A stretch of 37,343 nt of DNA from Bacteroidota bacterium (GTDB taxonomy: Bacteria; Bacteroidota; Bacteroidia; Bacteroidales; ML635J-15). Shown here one piece after another: positions 26,101 to 34,663 of the stretch (positions are counted from its first letter, which is position 1; every line of letters begins with the position of its first letter). The notes beneath the pieces are model-generated. The model was given only the letters and a program-made list of their open reading frames with translations. It did not search any database and was not told the DNA's origin. A program made the position numbers and the translations under genes. Location of the stretch: contig JAKQEK010000485.1 of the NCBI GenBank assembly GCA_029558535.1, positions 1-37,343 of the forward strand. The letters run 5' to 3'.

Positions 26101-27258
26101 TTGGAGTTTTCGTTTACAAAAGAACCAGGGATAGTATTAATCAATCATCTATCCTCATTAATCCCTTCAGGAGCGGATATGTATGTTTATTTTGCCATAA
26201 ATGGAACACGTTTAATGAGAGCAGATTATAAGAATTCTGAAATAATATTTAAAGAAATTACAGATGATGATGAATTAAGCAGAATAATTGATTTAAGAAA
26301 GCCGAGAAAAAACCCATATAGCTGGGAATTGAATACAGATAAGCTCAGTTCGGTTCTGACTGATAATCAAAGAGCAATACAGTTTAATATTAGCAACGAA
26401 GAAGACCATATAATTCTTAGTATGCGATTTAATTCCATATATGACAAGGAGAATGACCTTGCCTACATTTGTTTTAGACCTGATTTAGGGATTTTTGGCA
26501 TTGATGCAGGCAGAATATCGTTAAATACTGACAATAAGACAATTATCGCTAACATAATATACAAATCATGTATTTCTGTTTTAAAATCTGCACAATCAGA
26601 TTTGTCATCATTCAATTCATTTACCTCAAAAACGAAACAAGCAATAGACTCGGTAAAAGTCTATAAAGAGAAATTAAAGCAGCTTACCGAGGAACATCAT
26701 AAAAATACTGTGATGCTTGCCCAAAATTTCATATCAGGATTATCTTTTAAGTTCAACAAGAGTTTTGTTTTTACTGATGAATGTATAAATTCGTTAAGGA
26801 ATTTCAGTTCTGATCTCCCCCGCTTGCAAAGTATTGTTGAAAAAGCAGCTATATATGCTTATAATTTAACCTTAGGTCAAAATGTACAAATAATAACAAT
26901 TGAGGAAGAATATCTAGAATTCATTCAATCCGACATTCAAAAAGATATTGAAGTTTCGACAAAAAGAAAATCAATAGTTGAAGATGAGAACGTGCGTGCT
27001 GAGATATTCCTAAACAGACTTGAAAATGCAATAAAAAGAACTATTGCGAATAAGGAAAAACCAATTGGTAAGAATGTATGTAAATATATGCAACCTGCTA
27101 TCACTTCAGCTGCTATCACATTATATTTAAAAAAATATATAAAGAATATAAATGAAATAATTGATATTGACCCTTCAAAATTCCCTCAATCAAGAAAGAG
27201 TTTTAAACCTTTTCAAAATGTTATTCTTTCAAGCAAACTTTCAAAACACACAGGTTAG
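26101..27258 (+). CDS. Protein of unknown family; possible relic of a sigma54-activator lid
   Basis: A 385-residue soluble protein I do not recognise. The reading frame must start at TTG 26101: an in-frame stop lies two codons upstream, and the first downstream ATG (26179) would cut off what looks like folded sequence. Residues 1-150 look like a mixed alpha/beta sensor-like domain. Residues ~160-205 are a likely coiled coil. Residues ~205-272 (LAQNFISGLSFKF ... SLRNFSSDLPRLQSIVEKAAIYA) resemble the AAA+ lid of sigma54 activators, normally WPGNVRELxNVIERAVxxA, but no Walker motifs exist. The C-terminal ~75 residues (ITSAAITLYLKKYIKNI ... RKSFKPFQNVI) look helical. Its stop overlaps the pseudokinase stop by 4 bp. 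Confidence 0.6.
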   Translation: MEFSFTKEPGIVLINHLSSLIPSGADMYVYFAINGTRLMRADYKNSEIIFKEITDDDELSRIIDLRKPRKNPYSWELNTDKLSSVLTDNQRAIQFNISNEEDHIILSMRFNSIYDKENDLAYICFRPDLGIFGIDAGRISLNTDNKTIIANIIYKSCISVLKSAQSDLSSFNSFTSKTKQAIDSVKVYKEKLKQLTEEHHKNTVMLAQNFISGLSFKFNKSFVFTDECINSLRNFSSDLPRLQSIVEKAAIYAYNLTLGQNVQIITIEEEYLEFIQSDIQKDIEVSTKRKSIVEDENVRAEIFLNRLENAIKRTIANKEKPIGKNVCKYMQPAITSAAITLYLKKYIKNINEIIDIDPSKFPQSRKSFKPFQNVILSSKLSKHTG

Positions 27259-28598
27259 CTAAAAATAGAAACAATGAAATTGATTATTTTTATTATTGAA
27301 ATGATTAATGCAATTACGCAAAAAATTGTTCCTATTGATTGAGCTTGTTTGTCACTTTGTTTTAAACTGATTTTCAAATCTTTAACTTTTTTATTGTTTG
27401 ATGAAGATTTTACAAATCCTACTAATGCTAAAAAAATACCAAAAATTGGGACTATCAAACTCATTACAATGGCAATAATACCTATTGCAAGCACAGAAAA
27501 TGGTTTAACAGTTTGATTTGGATTAGTAACATTTCCCGAAACGTTTTGCTTCGACTGAAAGTTTACTTTTGACGAATTGTTTGATGAATACTGGTTAGGA
27601 GGAGGTATTGGTGGTGAATATTGTTTTTGTTGAGTAGTATTATTTTGCTGTGTTGCTTGAAAGTTTTGTCGAGGTTCCTGACTGTTTGTTTTTTGATTTT
27701 TAATTTCATCAAGAATAGTAAAAACATTCTTGGCTTCAGAAGGTTCGTTTTTACTTATAATCGGCTCATTTGATGACTCCGTCTTATTGTTAGTTTTAGG
27801 AATTATAACATTTAAATCAGGCATTTCTGGTTTTACATGTCCTTGGGTAGCATTATCGTAATTAAATTTCCCCGGATTTCTAAAATCATTTAACAATTCA
27901 TTTACATTTCTGTATCTTTTTGCCGGATCGACATTTGTTGATTTGCTAATTATGTAGTAAATGCTTTTTGAACTTTCATCAACATTAATAATTTCACAAA
28001 TAAACTCCAACAGTTTACCACAGGAATACACCTCAGTTTTATCATTTAAAACGACTTGCCTTTCACTAACTTCGGGTGCATAAAAATTAAAGTTTTCTAA
28101 AATTGAATTTCTTATATCAGGATTAACAGCTTTAAGAAAAATTTCCGCAAGTCCATAATTTGCAATACGAGGATTTGAATAATTGTCAATAAAAAGATTT
28201 TCTGGAGATAAAGCGGAATGATATATTTTTTTGTCATTAAGATAAATAATTGCCTCGAATATATTTTCAATTATTGGTTTGATTTCATCAAATGGCTTAT
28301 TCCCGAGAAAATCACTAAATGGAGTTAATGGTATATTCTCTGACAATATTGCGAAATTACCGTTTTCTTCAAGCATGTCTGTATTTTTAATAATACATTG
28401 ATGATCGGCAAAACTTAATTTGAAAGATGAGGAACTGAACTCTGATTTCAGTTCAGGTAATTCCATAAGTTCATGGTTAAGTAATGTAATACGCAAAGAC
28501 TGATCTGTCAATATTGAATGTTCTGCCTTATATACTTTAAATAAACCATTTGCAAATAACTCATGTGTTAATAAATATCCTCTAATGTTTATATTCAT
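27255..28598 (-). CDS. Membrane-anchored pseudokinase with Pro/Gln/Asn-rich linker
   Basis: A 447-residue protein. Residues ~8-240 follow the bacterial Ser/Thr kinase fold. The HRDLKPEN segment reads HSALSPEN (127-134), so the catalytic Asp is Ala. DFG reads NYG (147-149), so the Mg-binding Asp is lost. The VAIK lysine is absent near 37-40. APE (174-176), the VYSCGKLL helix and DPAKRYR are kept, so this is a decayed but folded pseudokinase. Residues ~245-355 are a low-complexity linker with QQNNTTQQKQY and PPIPPPNQY. The C-terminus has two hydrophobic helices around a lysine-rich segment, like the CCC-motif/DUF4190 proteins. It probably acts as a membrane scaffold or sensor. Confidence 0.75.
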   Translation of the reverse strand: MNINIRGYLLTHELFANGLFKVYKAEHSILTDQSLRITLLNHELMELPELKSEFSSSSFKLSFADHQCIIKNTDMLEENGNFAILSENIPLTPFSDFLGNKPFDEIKPIIENIFEAIIYLNDKKIYHSALSPENLFIDNYSNPRIANYGLAEIFLKAVNPDIRNSILENFNFYAPEVSERQVVLNDKTEVYSCGKLLEFICEIINVDESSKSIYYIISKSTNVDPAKRYRNVNELLNDFRNPGKFNYDNATQGHVKPEMPDLNVIIPKTNNKTESSNEPIISKNEPSEAKNVFTILDEIKNQKTNSQEPRQNFQATQQNNTTQQKQYSPPIPPPNQYSSNNSSKVNFQSKQNVSGNVTNPNQTVKPFSVLAIGIIAIVMSLIVPIFGIFLALVGFVKSSSNNKKVKDLKISLKQSDKQAQSIGTIFCVIALIISIIKIINFIVSIFS

Positions 28599-28687
28599 AT
28601 TTAAAATTCATTCATTTGCACAAATTTAAAAATTTTATTCATTAAAACCGAAATAAATTAAAACACTAAATCATTAGATAAAATATT

Positions 28688-28695
28688 TAATTTTG
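28688..28695 (+). promoter_or_regulatory. -7 box touching yidD
   Basis: TAATTTTG (TAnnTTTG) ends 4 nt before the yidD ATG at 28700, predicting a leaderless message. No TTTG at the -33 position. Confidence 0.45.
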
Positions 28696-28699
28696 TCAC

Positions 28700-28975
28700 A
28701 TGACATTTTTAAAGGCCTTAAAAATAGTTCTTTCTTCTCCTTTTATCTTTATGATAAAATTGTATCAATGGGTTATTTCCCCATGGTTTCCTCCTAGTTG
28801 TCGTCATTATCCGACTTGTTCAAATTACACAATAGAAGCCTTTAAAAAACATGGACCGATTAAAGGATTTATTCTTGGCACCTGGAGAATATTAAGATGT
28901 AATCCCTGGGGAACACATGGTTATGACCCAGTACCTGAAAAATGGCCAAATAGAAAAAAGAAATCAAAAAGCTAG
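28700..28975 (+). CDS. yidD: Membrane protein insertion efficiency factor YidD
   Basis: A 91-residue member of the YidD family, which sits at the inner face of the cytoplasmic membrane and assists YidC-dependent insertion. The amphipathic N-terminus ([17 protein letters not shown]) is followed by the conserved Cys-rich [31 protein letters not shown] and [10 protein letters not shown] segments. It is usually found with rpmH-rnpA-yidC, but here it is an isolated gene among unrelated neighbours, which is common in Bacteroidota. Its TAG stop forms a 4-bp CTAG overlap with the convergent tilS stop. Confidence 0.95.
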   Translation: MTFLKALKIVLSSPFIFMIKLYQWVISPWFPPSCRHYPTCSNYTIEAFKKHGPIKGFILGTWRILRCNPWGTHGYDPVPEKWPNRKKKSKS

Positions 28976-30294
28976 ATTTTTTCCAATATTAGAACCTTTT
29001 TAGTATTTTCTGTAATTCTAAATCTATTATCAGCTCTGATACCAACTATCCAAACAATTTCATCATCTGACTCAACCAGCAGTACATCACTTTTCTGATA
29101 AAGATTAAACTTTTCGTCCTTTAAAAAATCGCTCAATTTTTTAAAATTTTTCATTCCAAAAGGTTGAAACCGATCTCCGTCCTGCCATTTTCTTACAATT
29201 AAAGGAAATTTCAATCTATCATAATCGAGATAGGCGAAAAATGAATCTTTAACTATTTTAAAATCTTTATCATAAGGTAACACTGTAGCCTTTATTCCAT
29301 AAGTTTTTAACTTTTCTAATCCACCAGCTTGAATTTCAACAGAATAAAATTCAATTGTTTTTCTTTTCTTATCAATAATAATTTTATTTCTATCCTTTAA
29401 AATGCTAATATTCAAGAAGTTTAAAAATTTTCCTGCTTGAGCTTCTAACAGATTTACCGACTCTGATGCAATATTTTTAGGGATACCTTCCATCAAGAGG
29501 ATTTCGAATAGCATAGTTTTGGGTGCAGCAGATTTTTTTAATTCTTTTAAATCGATTACAATTTTATCTGCTTCATAATAGAGACATTTTAAACGATATT
29601 CGGCTATGTAAGTCCTGAATATTTTTTCAGTATCATTCAAATAATTGACAGATTCAAGGATATTATTTAATGCTGATGAATTTATTTCTTTCATCAACGG
29701 CAATATTTTATGTCTGATTTTATTTCGCGAATATTTAACTGTAATATTTGTGGAGTCCGTTCTAAAAGAAATTGCATTGTCTTTTGCAAACTTTTCTATT
29801 TCGCTACGAGATATTTCCAGGAGTGGGCGAAATAGTTTATTTTTAATGTATTTCATTCCGCAGAGCCCTCTTATTCCTGTTCCACGAATCATATTTGTGA
29901 TTACGGTTTCGGCCTGATCGTCTGAATTATGAGCAAGAGCAATATATGTGCATTTATATTTTTCCGCCATTTCGTAAAACCACTGGTAACGCAAATCACG
30001 AGCAGCCATTTGTATGGACAATCCGGTTTGCTTCGCATAGTCTTCTGTTTCAAAAGTTTCGCAGAGGAATTTAAAATCTAAATTTGTGGCTAATTGTTGA
30101 ACAAATCTTTCGTCTTCGTCAGACTCTTGACCTCTTAGTTTAAAATTACAATGAGCAACAATACAATCAAACCCATAATCATTTAGAACATGTAACATAA
30201 CTGTTGAGTCAACACCACCACTGACAGCACAAAGCAATCGGGTTTCCGATTTAATCCCTTGTTGCCTGAATTTATTAAAAACTTTTGAAATCAT
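28972..30294 (-). CDS. tilS: tRNA(Ile)-lysidine synthase
   Basis: TilS converts C34 of the CAU-anticodon tRNA(Ile) to lysidine so that it reads AUA; this matters in an AT-rich genome. The 440-residue protein has the N-type ATP pyrophosphatase loop SGGVDS (25-30), the [29 protein letters not shown] substrate region and the [12 protein letters not shown] segment. The C-terminal TilS domain contains [24 protein letters not shown]. It overlaps aat by ATGA at its start and yidD by CTAG at its end. Confidence 0.96.
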   Translation of the reverse strand: MISKVFNKFRQQGIKSETRLLCAVSGGVDSTVMLHVLNDYGFDCIVAHCNFKLRGQESDEDERFVQQLATNLDFKFLCETFETEDYAKQTGLSIQMAARDLRYQWFYEMAEKYKCTYIALAHNSDDQAETVITNMIRGTGIRGLCGMKYIKNKLFRPLLEISRSEIEKFAKDNAISFRTDSTNITVKYSRNKIRHKILPLMKEINSSALNNILESVNYLNDTEKIFRTYIAEYRLKCLYYEADKIVIDLKELKKSAAPKTMLFEILLMEGIPKNIASESVNLLEAQAGKFLNFLNISILKDRNKIIIDKKRKTIEFYSVEIQAGGLEKLKTYGIKATVLPYDKDFKIVKDSFFAYLDYDRLKFPLIVRKWQDGDRFQPFGMKNFKKLSDFLKDEKFNLYQKSDVLLVESDDEIVWIVGIRADNRFRITENTKKVLILEKI

Positions 30295-30953
30295 AACTGT
30301 TTAAATGGTGACCTCACAAAATTAGATAAATATTTTGAATAATTTTTACGAGGGATATTTTCTCCTCCCAAGGACTTTAACAATACTGTTTCCAACTGAC
30401 AATCAATTATATGAATTTTATTTTCAGTACAGTATTCGGTTAAAAGAATAAATGTTGCTTTACTTGCATCTGTAGTTTTATGAAACATGGATTCTCCGAT
30501 AAAAACCCCACCCAAATTTACGCCATAAAGCCCTCCAACTAATTCATTATTTAAATACGATTCAAAAGACATTGCATAACCGAACTCGTACAATCGCGAA
30601 TAACATTCTTTCATAGATGTCGTTATCCACGTGCCATTCTGTCCTTTTCGGCAAATTGATGAGCAGTTCTCTATAACTGAATGAAAGCTTTGATTAATCT
30701 TATAATTAAACTTTTTACAACTCTGCTTTAGAGATTTTGAAATTTTTACTTTTTCGGGGAATACAACAAATCTGGGATCGGGTGACCACCATAAAATCGG
30801 GTCTCCTTCATTAAACCAAGGAAAAATACCTAATGTAAGAGCAAAAAGCACTCTTTCGGGCGACAAATCCCCGCCTATTGCAAGCAAACCATCAGGTTCA
30901 GCTTCTTCGATGTCCGGGAAAGCAATATTTTCGATTAATTCGTAAATTGCCAT
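30291..30953 (-). CDS. aat: Leucyl/phenylalanyl-tRNA-protein transferase
   Basis: Adds Leu or Phe from charged tRNA to proteins with N-terminal Lys or Arg, marking them for ClpS/ClpAP degradation. The 220-residue protein shows the family signatures EPDGLLAIGGDLSPERVLFAL, GIFPWFNEGDPILWWSPDPR, GTWITTSMKECYSRLYEFGYA and GGLYGVNLGGVFIGESMFH, plus HIIDCQLETVLLKSLGGENIPR. I start at ATG 30953; the upstream TTG would overlap the -7 box. The stop overlaps tilS by ATGA, so the two are coupled. Confidence 0.96.
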   Translation of the reverse strand: MAIYELIENIAFPDIEEAEPDGLLAIGGDLSPERVLFALTLGIFPWFNEGDPILWWSPDPRFVVFPEKVKISKSLKQSCKKFNYKINQSFHSVIENCSSICRKGQNGTWITTSMKECYSRLYEFGYAMSFESYLNNELVGGLYGVNLGGVFIGESMFHKTTDASKATFILLTEYCTENKIHIIDCQLETVLLKSLGGENIPRKNYSKYLSNFVRSPFKQL

Positions 30954-30956
30954 AAG

Positions 30957-30964
30957 CAAATGTA
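30957..30964 (-). promoter_or_regulatory. -7 box touching aat
   Basis: TACATTTG on the minus strand (TAnnTTTG) ends 3 nt before the aat ATG, predicting a leaderless aat-tilS message. Confidence 0.45.
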
Positions 30965-31082
30965 GAAATTAAAATGAACAAATAATGTTTAATGAATAAT
31001 GTTTAATAAGTGACAAAATGCTGTTATAGAAGAAATCATATTTGTTTTTGACGTTTATAGAAACGGTTTTGTCATGATTTTT

Positions 31083-31107
31083 GTTACCCAGGCCACGCCT
31101 CGGTGAC
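31083..31107. other. GC-rich hairpin in the aat/DUF2752 divergent gap
   Basis: GTTACCCAGGC (31083-31093) and GCCTCGGTGAC (31097-31107) form an 11-bp stem with one G.T and one C.C mismatch around a 3-nt loop. It stands out from the AT-rich gap 30954-31232, in which I see no gene. No T-tract follows on the + strand. Function unknown. Confidence 0.35.
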
Positions 31108-31220
31108 CGCAAAAATACACGCCAAAACCTCCATCGTTCAATTTATTAACTCCAACTTATGCTACAATCCTTGCTTAATTGAAAATAAGATTTTTATTCT
31201 TCTTATAAATTGATTTTAAC

Positions 31221-31228
31221 TAATTTTG
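31221..31228 (+). promoter_or_regulatory. -7 box touching the DUF2752 operon
   Basis: TAATTTTG (TAnnTTTG) ends 4 nt before the ATG at 31233. It is the likely promoter of the six-gene operon and predicts a leaderless first cistron. The -33 element is unclear. Confidence 0.5.
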
Positions 31229-31232
31229 TACT

Positions 31233-31523
31233 ATGATTGAATGGTGGAAAAATCATATGATTCCTTGTCCTGTGCATCATTTAACAGGATATGAATGCCC
31301 AGGTTGCGGTATGCAGCGTGCAATTATCGAACTACTGAAAGGCAATTTGTGGGAAAGCATTCTATATTATCCTGCCTTGATACCTTTAATTATTATGTTT
31401 ATTGTTTTAATTCTACATTTAAAATTTGATATTAAAAATGGTGCAAAAATTCTTAAATTTGTTTTTATTTTAAACGCAATTATTGTATCTTTGAGTTATA
31501 TCTTAAAAATTTCTCAACATTAA
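31233..31523 (+). CDS. DUF2752 small membrane protein
   Basis: A 96-residue protein with the DUF2752 signature CPVHHLTGYECPGCGMQRAI near the N-terminus: the Cys-X2-Cys and a leading Cys-X-H suggest a metal or redox site facing a membrane interface. Two hydrophobic helices follow (about 44-68 and 75-92). The family function is unknown. It is the first gene of a + strand operon, 11 bp before the CCC-motif protein, a pairing I recall as common in Bacteroidota. The start is fixed by the promoter box 4 nt upstream. Confidence 0.85.
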   Translation: MIEWWKNHMIPCPVHHLTGYECPGCGMQRAIIELLKGNLWESILYYPALIPLIIMFIVLILHLKFDIKNGAKILKFVFILNAIIVSLSYILKISQH

Positions 31524-31534
31524 TATATTTAATT

Positions 31535-32191
31535 ATGGAACAAAATATTACCAATCCTTCTTTAAACAACGACAAGTCGGCTGAACAGCAAAATATTCCT
31601 TATATACCGGAAATTAACAACATTCCCCCCATACCTAATATTGAAAATTCTGCGAATCCATCAGATACCAATCAGGGAATAAATCAACAAGCATCGCAAA
31701 ACAGTCAGACAAAAGGATTTGACTCAACTCATCTTGAATATTCTAAACAACAGCAACAGTATGCAAATCAAAATTTAGGCTATGCAAATAATAATTACAA
31801 TGCTCCTAACAATTCTAGTCAGCAGCAAAATTTTGGTAACTATCCACCTAACAATATTTTATTAAATATTCCAAATTCAGGAGGCATATTGACCCTTGGT
31901 ATTTTATCAATTGTAAGCTTATGCTGTTGTGGAGGCTTGATAGCACCAATATTATCAATTATTGCACTTGCAATGATACCAAAAGCTAAAAAAATGTACT
32001 TTCAAAATCCACAATCTTATAAAAGTTCTTCTTTAAATAATATTAAAGCTGGACAAATATGTGCAATAATCGGGCTTGCTATTGCTGTAATTTTTTGGAT
32101 TTATTTAATGTTTATTATGATTTTTGAAGGCGTAACCTATAATGAAGTGAATGAGGCAATAAATGAAGCATGGAATCAAACAGGATACTAA
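31535..32191 (+). CDS. CCC-motif/DUF4190-like membrane protein with Asn/Gln/Pro-rich N-terminus
   Basis: A 218-residue protein. Residues ~1-110 are low complexity, rich in Asn, Gln and Pro (SKQQQQYANQ, YPPNN), and probably disordered. Residues ~115-150 are a hydrophobic hairpin containing the Cys-Cys-Cys-Gly-Gly motif (SLCCCGGLIAPIL), then a lysine-rich loop (MIPKAKKMYF) and another helix with GQICAIIGLAIAVIFWIY. The same linker plus two-helix plan ends the pseudokinase at 27255. Its stop directly abuts the reductase ATG. Function unknown; in the operon it follows DUF2752. Confidence 0.75.
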   Translation: MEQNITNPSLNNDKSAEQQNIPYIPEINNIPPIPNIENSANPSDTNQGINQQASQNSQTKGFDSTHLEYSKQQQQYANQNLGYANNNYNAPNNSSQQQNFGNYPPNNILLNIPNSGGILTLGILSIVSLCCCGGLIAPILSIIALAMIPKAKKMYFQNPQSYKSSSLNNIKAGQICAIIGLAIAVIFWIYLMFIMIFEGVTYNEVNEAINEAWNQTGY

Positions 32192-33217
32192 ATGAGACTG
32201 AGAGAGAGAGTAGAAATATTACATACTTTGGGGAAAGAGTTAGAAGATATTCTAAAGAATCCTGATTTACATAATTTCCCGGGTTATAAAAATATTTATG
32301 AATCAAATCTATGGTTTACTGAAGAATTTGTCAAGTTTGCGTTGACCGAATGGAGTTATAATTTGAATTTGACTCAATTAAATGAGTGGTTGTCAAATTA
32401 TAATATTTCTGATAACAAGAATCACAAGACTTTAGGGATTGTAATGGCAGGAAATATACCATTAGTGGGATTTCATGATTTAATTTGCGGATTCTTATGT
32501 GGGTTAAAACTAAAAATTAAAGTATCGTCAAAAGATAAATGTCTGACCGAATGGATTATTGAAAGAATAAATTCTAAAATACAGGATGATGAGAGTAAAA
32601 TCATAATGCTAAAAGACTTCTTATCGGATTTTGATGCTGTAATTGCAACAGGCAGTAATAATACAAACAGATATTTTGAGTATTATTTTTCGGATTATCC
32701 TAAAATATTAAGAAAGAATAGAAATTCTGTTGCAATACTATCAGGAACAGAAACAGAAAAGTATCTTGAGAATCTGGCTGATGATATATTTGTTTATTTC
32801 GGATTAGGATGCAGGAATGTATCAAAAATATATGTACCTGAATCATATGATTTTAACTTACTGGCTAAAGCTTTTCTGAAGTATTCTTACTTAAAAGATC
32901 ATGCAAAATACGGCAATAATCTTGAATATCAGTATGCAATAATCTCTATGAATAAAATATTGCATGTAAATTATGAAAATCTGTTTTTAGTTGAAAACAA
33001 AAGCTTTGCAGCTCCCATCGGGATTGTAAATTTTGAATATTACAGAGATATTAAAAATGTTGAAAATGAATTAACCGAAAAGGCTGAAGAGTTGCAGTGT
33101 GTAGTAACAAATAATAAGGACTTCAAAGGGGCATTACAATTCGGGCAGACTCAGCATCCTTTGTTAAATAATTACGCCGACAATATTGACACAATAGAAT
33201 TTATTTTAAAAGTTTGA
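32192..33217 (+). CDS. LuxC-like acyl-CoA reductase
   Basis: A 341-residue member of the acyl-CoA reductase (LuxC) family, which reduces acyl-CoA or acyl-protein thioesters to aldehydes with NADPH. The nucleotide-binding region has GIVMAGNIPLVGFHDL and FDAVIATGSNNTNRYFEYYF. The catalytic cysteine lies in YFGLGCRNVSKIYVP. QFGQTQHPLLNNYAD closes the domain. The protein is shorter than LuxC (about 480) but of the size typical for Bacteroidota homologues, which occur without lux genes. Its ATG starts at the base after the previous stop. The substrate is unknown. Confidence 0.87.
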   Translation: MRLRERVEILHTLGKELEDILKNPDLHNFPGYKNIYESNLWFTEEFVKFALTEWSYNLNLTQLNEWLSNYNISDNKNHKTLGIVMAGNIPLVGFHDLICGFLCGLKLKIKVSSKDKCLTEWIIERINSKIQDDESKIIMLKDFLSDFDAVIATGSNNTNRYFEYYFSDYPKILRKNRNSVAILSGTETEKYLENLADDIFVYFGLGCRNVSKIYVPESYDFNLLAKAFLKYSYLKDHAKYGNNLEYQYAIISMNKILHVNYENLFLVENKSFAAPIGIVNFEYYRDIKNVENELTEKAEELQCVVTNNKDFKGALQFGQTQHPLLNNYADNIDTIEFILKV

Positions 33218-33220
33218 ATT

Positions 33221-33748
33221 ATGATTATTAAATACAGAATTATATCGGGTGAAAATGATGATTTTGTAAGAGATATAGAAATTTTCTCTGACAACACTTT
33301 TCATGATTTACATTTAGCAATACAATCCTCCTGCGATTATGATCCGAGCTTATTAGCTACATTTTATTTATCTAACAAAGCATGGGACAAACTTGATGAA
33401 ATAGTGCAGGAACTTATTGATGCAGAAACACAGGAAGATGTCAAACTAATGAAAGAGACAACACTTGAATATTTCGAGCCTATCATTGGACAACGATATA
33501 TTTATATTTTTGATTTCTTTTCAGTCAGGACGTTTTTTATAGAAATTGTTAATATCAGGGAAAAAACCAAAGATGATGAGAATCTTGAATTTCCTATATG
33601 CACCCTGCACCATGGTAAAGCTCCGCGTCAAGTATTTATTGACGACATAAATGAGGATGAATTAGGTATTAGTGATGATATGAATGGTTTTGATGATGAT
33701 GATTTAGATGACCTTGGCTTTGAAAATATAGATGACTTCGACTTTTAA
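33221..33748 (+). CDS. pRiA4b ORF-3-like (IS1096 TnpR-like) protein with acidic tail
   Basis: A 175-residue protein resembling the plasmid pRiA4b ORF-3/MM3350 family: FHDLHLAIQSSCDYD near the start, the YIYIFDFFSVRTFFIEIVNI strand region, and HGKAPRQ. The last ~35 residues are strongly acidic (DDMNGFDDDDLDDLGF). The family name reflects chance association with plasmid and transposon genes; no transposition activity is implied here. It follows the reductase by 3 bp and overlaps miaA by 17 bp, so it is part of the operon. Function unknown. Confidence 0.75.
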   Translation: MIIKYRIISGENDDFVRDIEIFSDNTFHDLHLAIQSSCDYDPSLLATFYLSNKAWDKLDEIVQELIDAETQEDVKLMKETTLEYFEPIIGQRYIYIFDFFSVRTFFIEIVNIREKTKDDENLEFPICTLHHGKAPRQVFIDDINEDELGISDDMNGFDDDDLDDLGFENIDDFDF

Positions 33749-34655
33749 TAACGGCAAAAAATATCTTTTAATAATCTTTGGACCGACAGGTGTTGGCAAA
33801 ACAGATTTGAGCATTGAACTAGCAGATTATTATAGTGCAGAAATACTTTCTTGTGATTCGCGTCAAATTTACAAAGAATTAAATGCAGGTGTAGCAAAAC
33901 CTGAAGCATATCAATTAAACAAAATTAAACATCATTTTATTAGTAACATCTCAATACACCAACATTACAGTATTTATCAGTATGAATCTGATGTAATGCA
34001 ACTTTTAAGTGAGTATTTCAAAAAGCACAATATTGCAATAATGTGTGGAGGTTCAGGCCTTTACGTTGATGCTGTTTGTAATGGTGTGGACGAGATGCCT
34101 GATCACGATGAAGCTATTAGATCAAAAATTATTGATATTTATAAAAATCAAGGTCTTGATGCACTAAGATTTGAGTTAAAAAGAGCAGACCCTGTTTATT
34201 ATTCGCAGGTAGATCTAAAAAATCCAAACAGAATAATGCGGGCTCTGGAAATATACTATCAGACGGGGCAAGCTTTTTCGGAGTTCAGAAAAAATAAAAA
34301 ACAAAATAGAGATTTTGAAATCATTAAAATTGGCATAAATTTAGATAGGGAGCAACTCTATGACAGAATAAACAAAAGAGTTGATAATATGATGACTAAT
34401 GGACTGTTTGAGGAAGTTAAAGAATTAAAAAACAATAAAAATCTTATAGCTTTGCGAACAATTGGATATACAGAATTGTTTAATGTGCTAAATAATGAAA
34501 TAGAAATTGAAGAAGCAATAGAATTAATTAAACGAAATACCAGACATTATGCCAGAAGACAAATCACTTGGTTTAAAAGATATAAAAATGCAATGTGGTT
34601 TACTCCCTGTCAGAAAGAGGAAATAATAATGATAGTAAATGATTTAGTAAAATAA
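33732..34655 (+). CDS. miaA: tRNA dimethylallyltransferase
   Basis: Transfers the dimethylallyl group to N6 of A37 in tRNAs reading UNN codons (i6A), helping maintain frame. The 307-residue protein shows the P-loop GPTGVGKT (17-24), DSRQIYKELNAGVAKP, the GGSGLYVDAVCNG segment, and RTIGYTEL with the conserved helix, then the terminal RRQITWFKR basic motif. I keep the ATG at 33732 because it precedes the P-loop by the usual distance; this overlaps the previous gene by 17 bp. The thioredoxin gene follows after 8 bp. Confidence 0.95.
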   Translation: MTSTFNNGKKYLLIIFGPTGVGKTDLSIELADYYSAEILSCDSRQIYKELNAGVAKPEAYQLNKIKHHFISNISIHQHYSIYQYESDVMQLLSEYFKKHNIAIMCGGSGLYVDAVCNGVDEMPDHDEAIRSKIIDIYKNQGLDALRFELKRADPVYYSQVDLKNPNRIMRALEIYYQTGQAFSEFRKNKKQNRDFEIIKIGINLDREQLYDRINKRVDNMMTNGLFEEVKELKNNKNLIALRTIGYTELFNVLNNEIEIEEAIELIKRNTRHYARRQITWFKRYKNAMWFTPCQKEEIIMIVNDLVK

Positions 34656-34663
34656 TAAAAAAT

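Noticed and set aside
32192..33217. Bioluminescence (lux) operon
   Set aside because: Only the LuxC-like reductase is present; no luciferase or LuxD/E-type genes. Such reductases are common in non-luminous Bacteroidota.
33221..33748. IS1096/transposon passenger gene implying a mobile element
   Set aside because: The family name is historical. There are no inverted ends or transposase, and the gene is embedded in a tight housekeeping operon.
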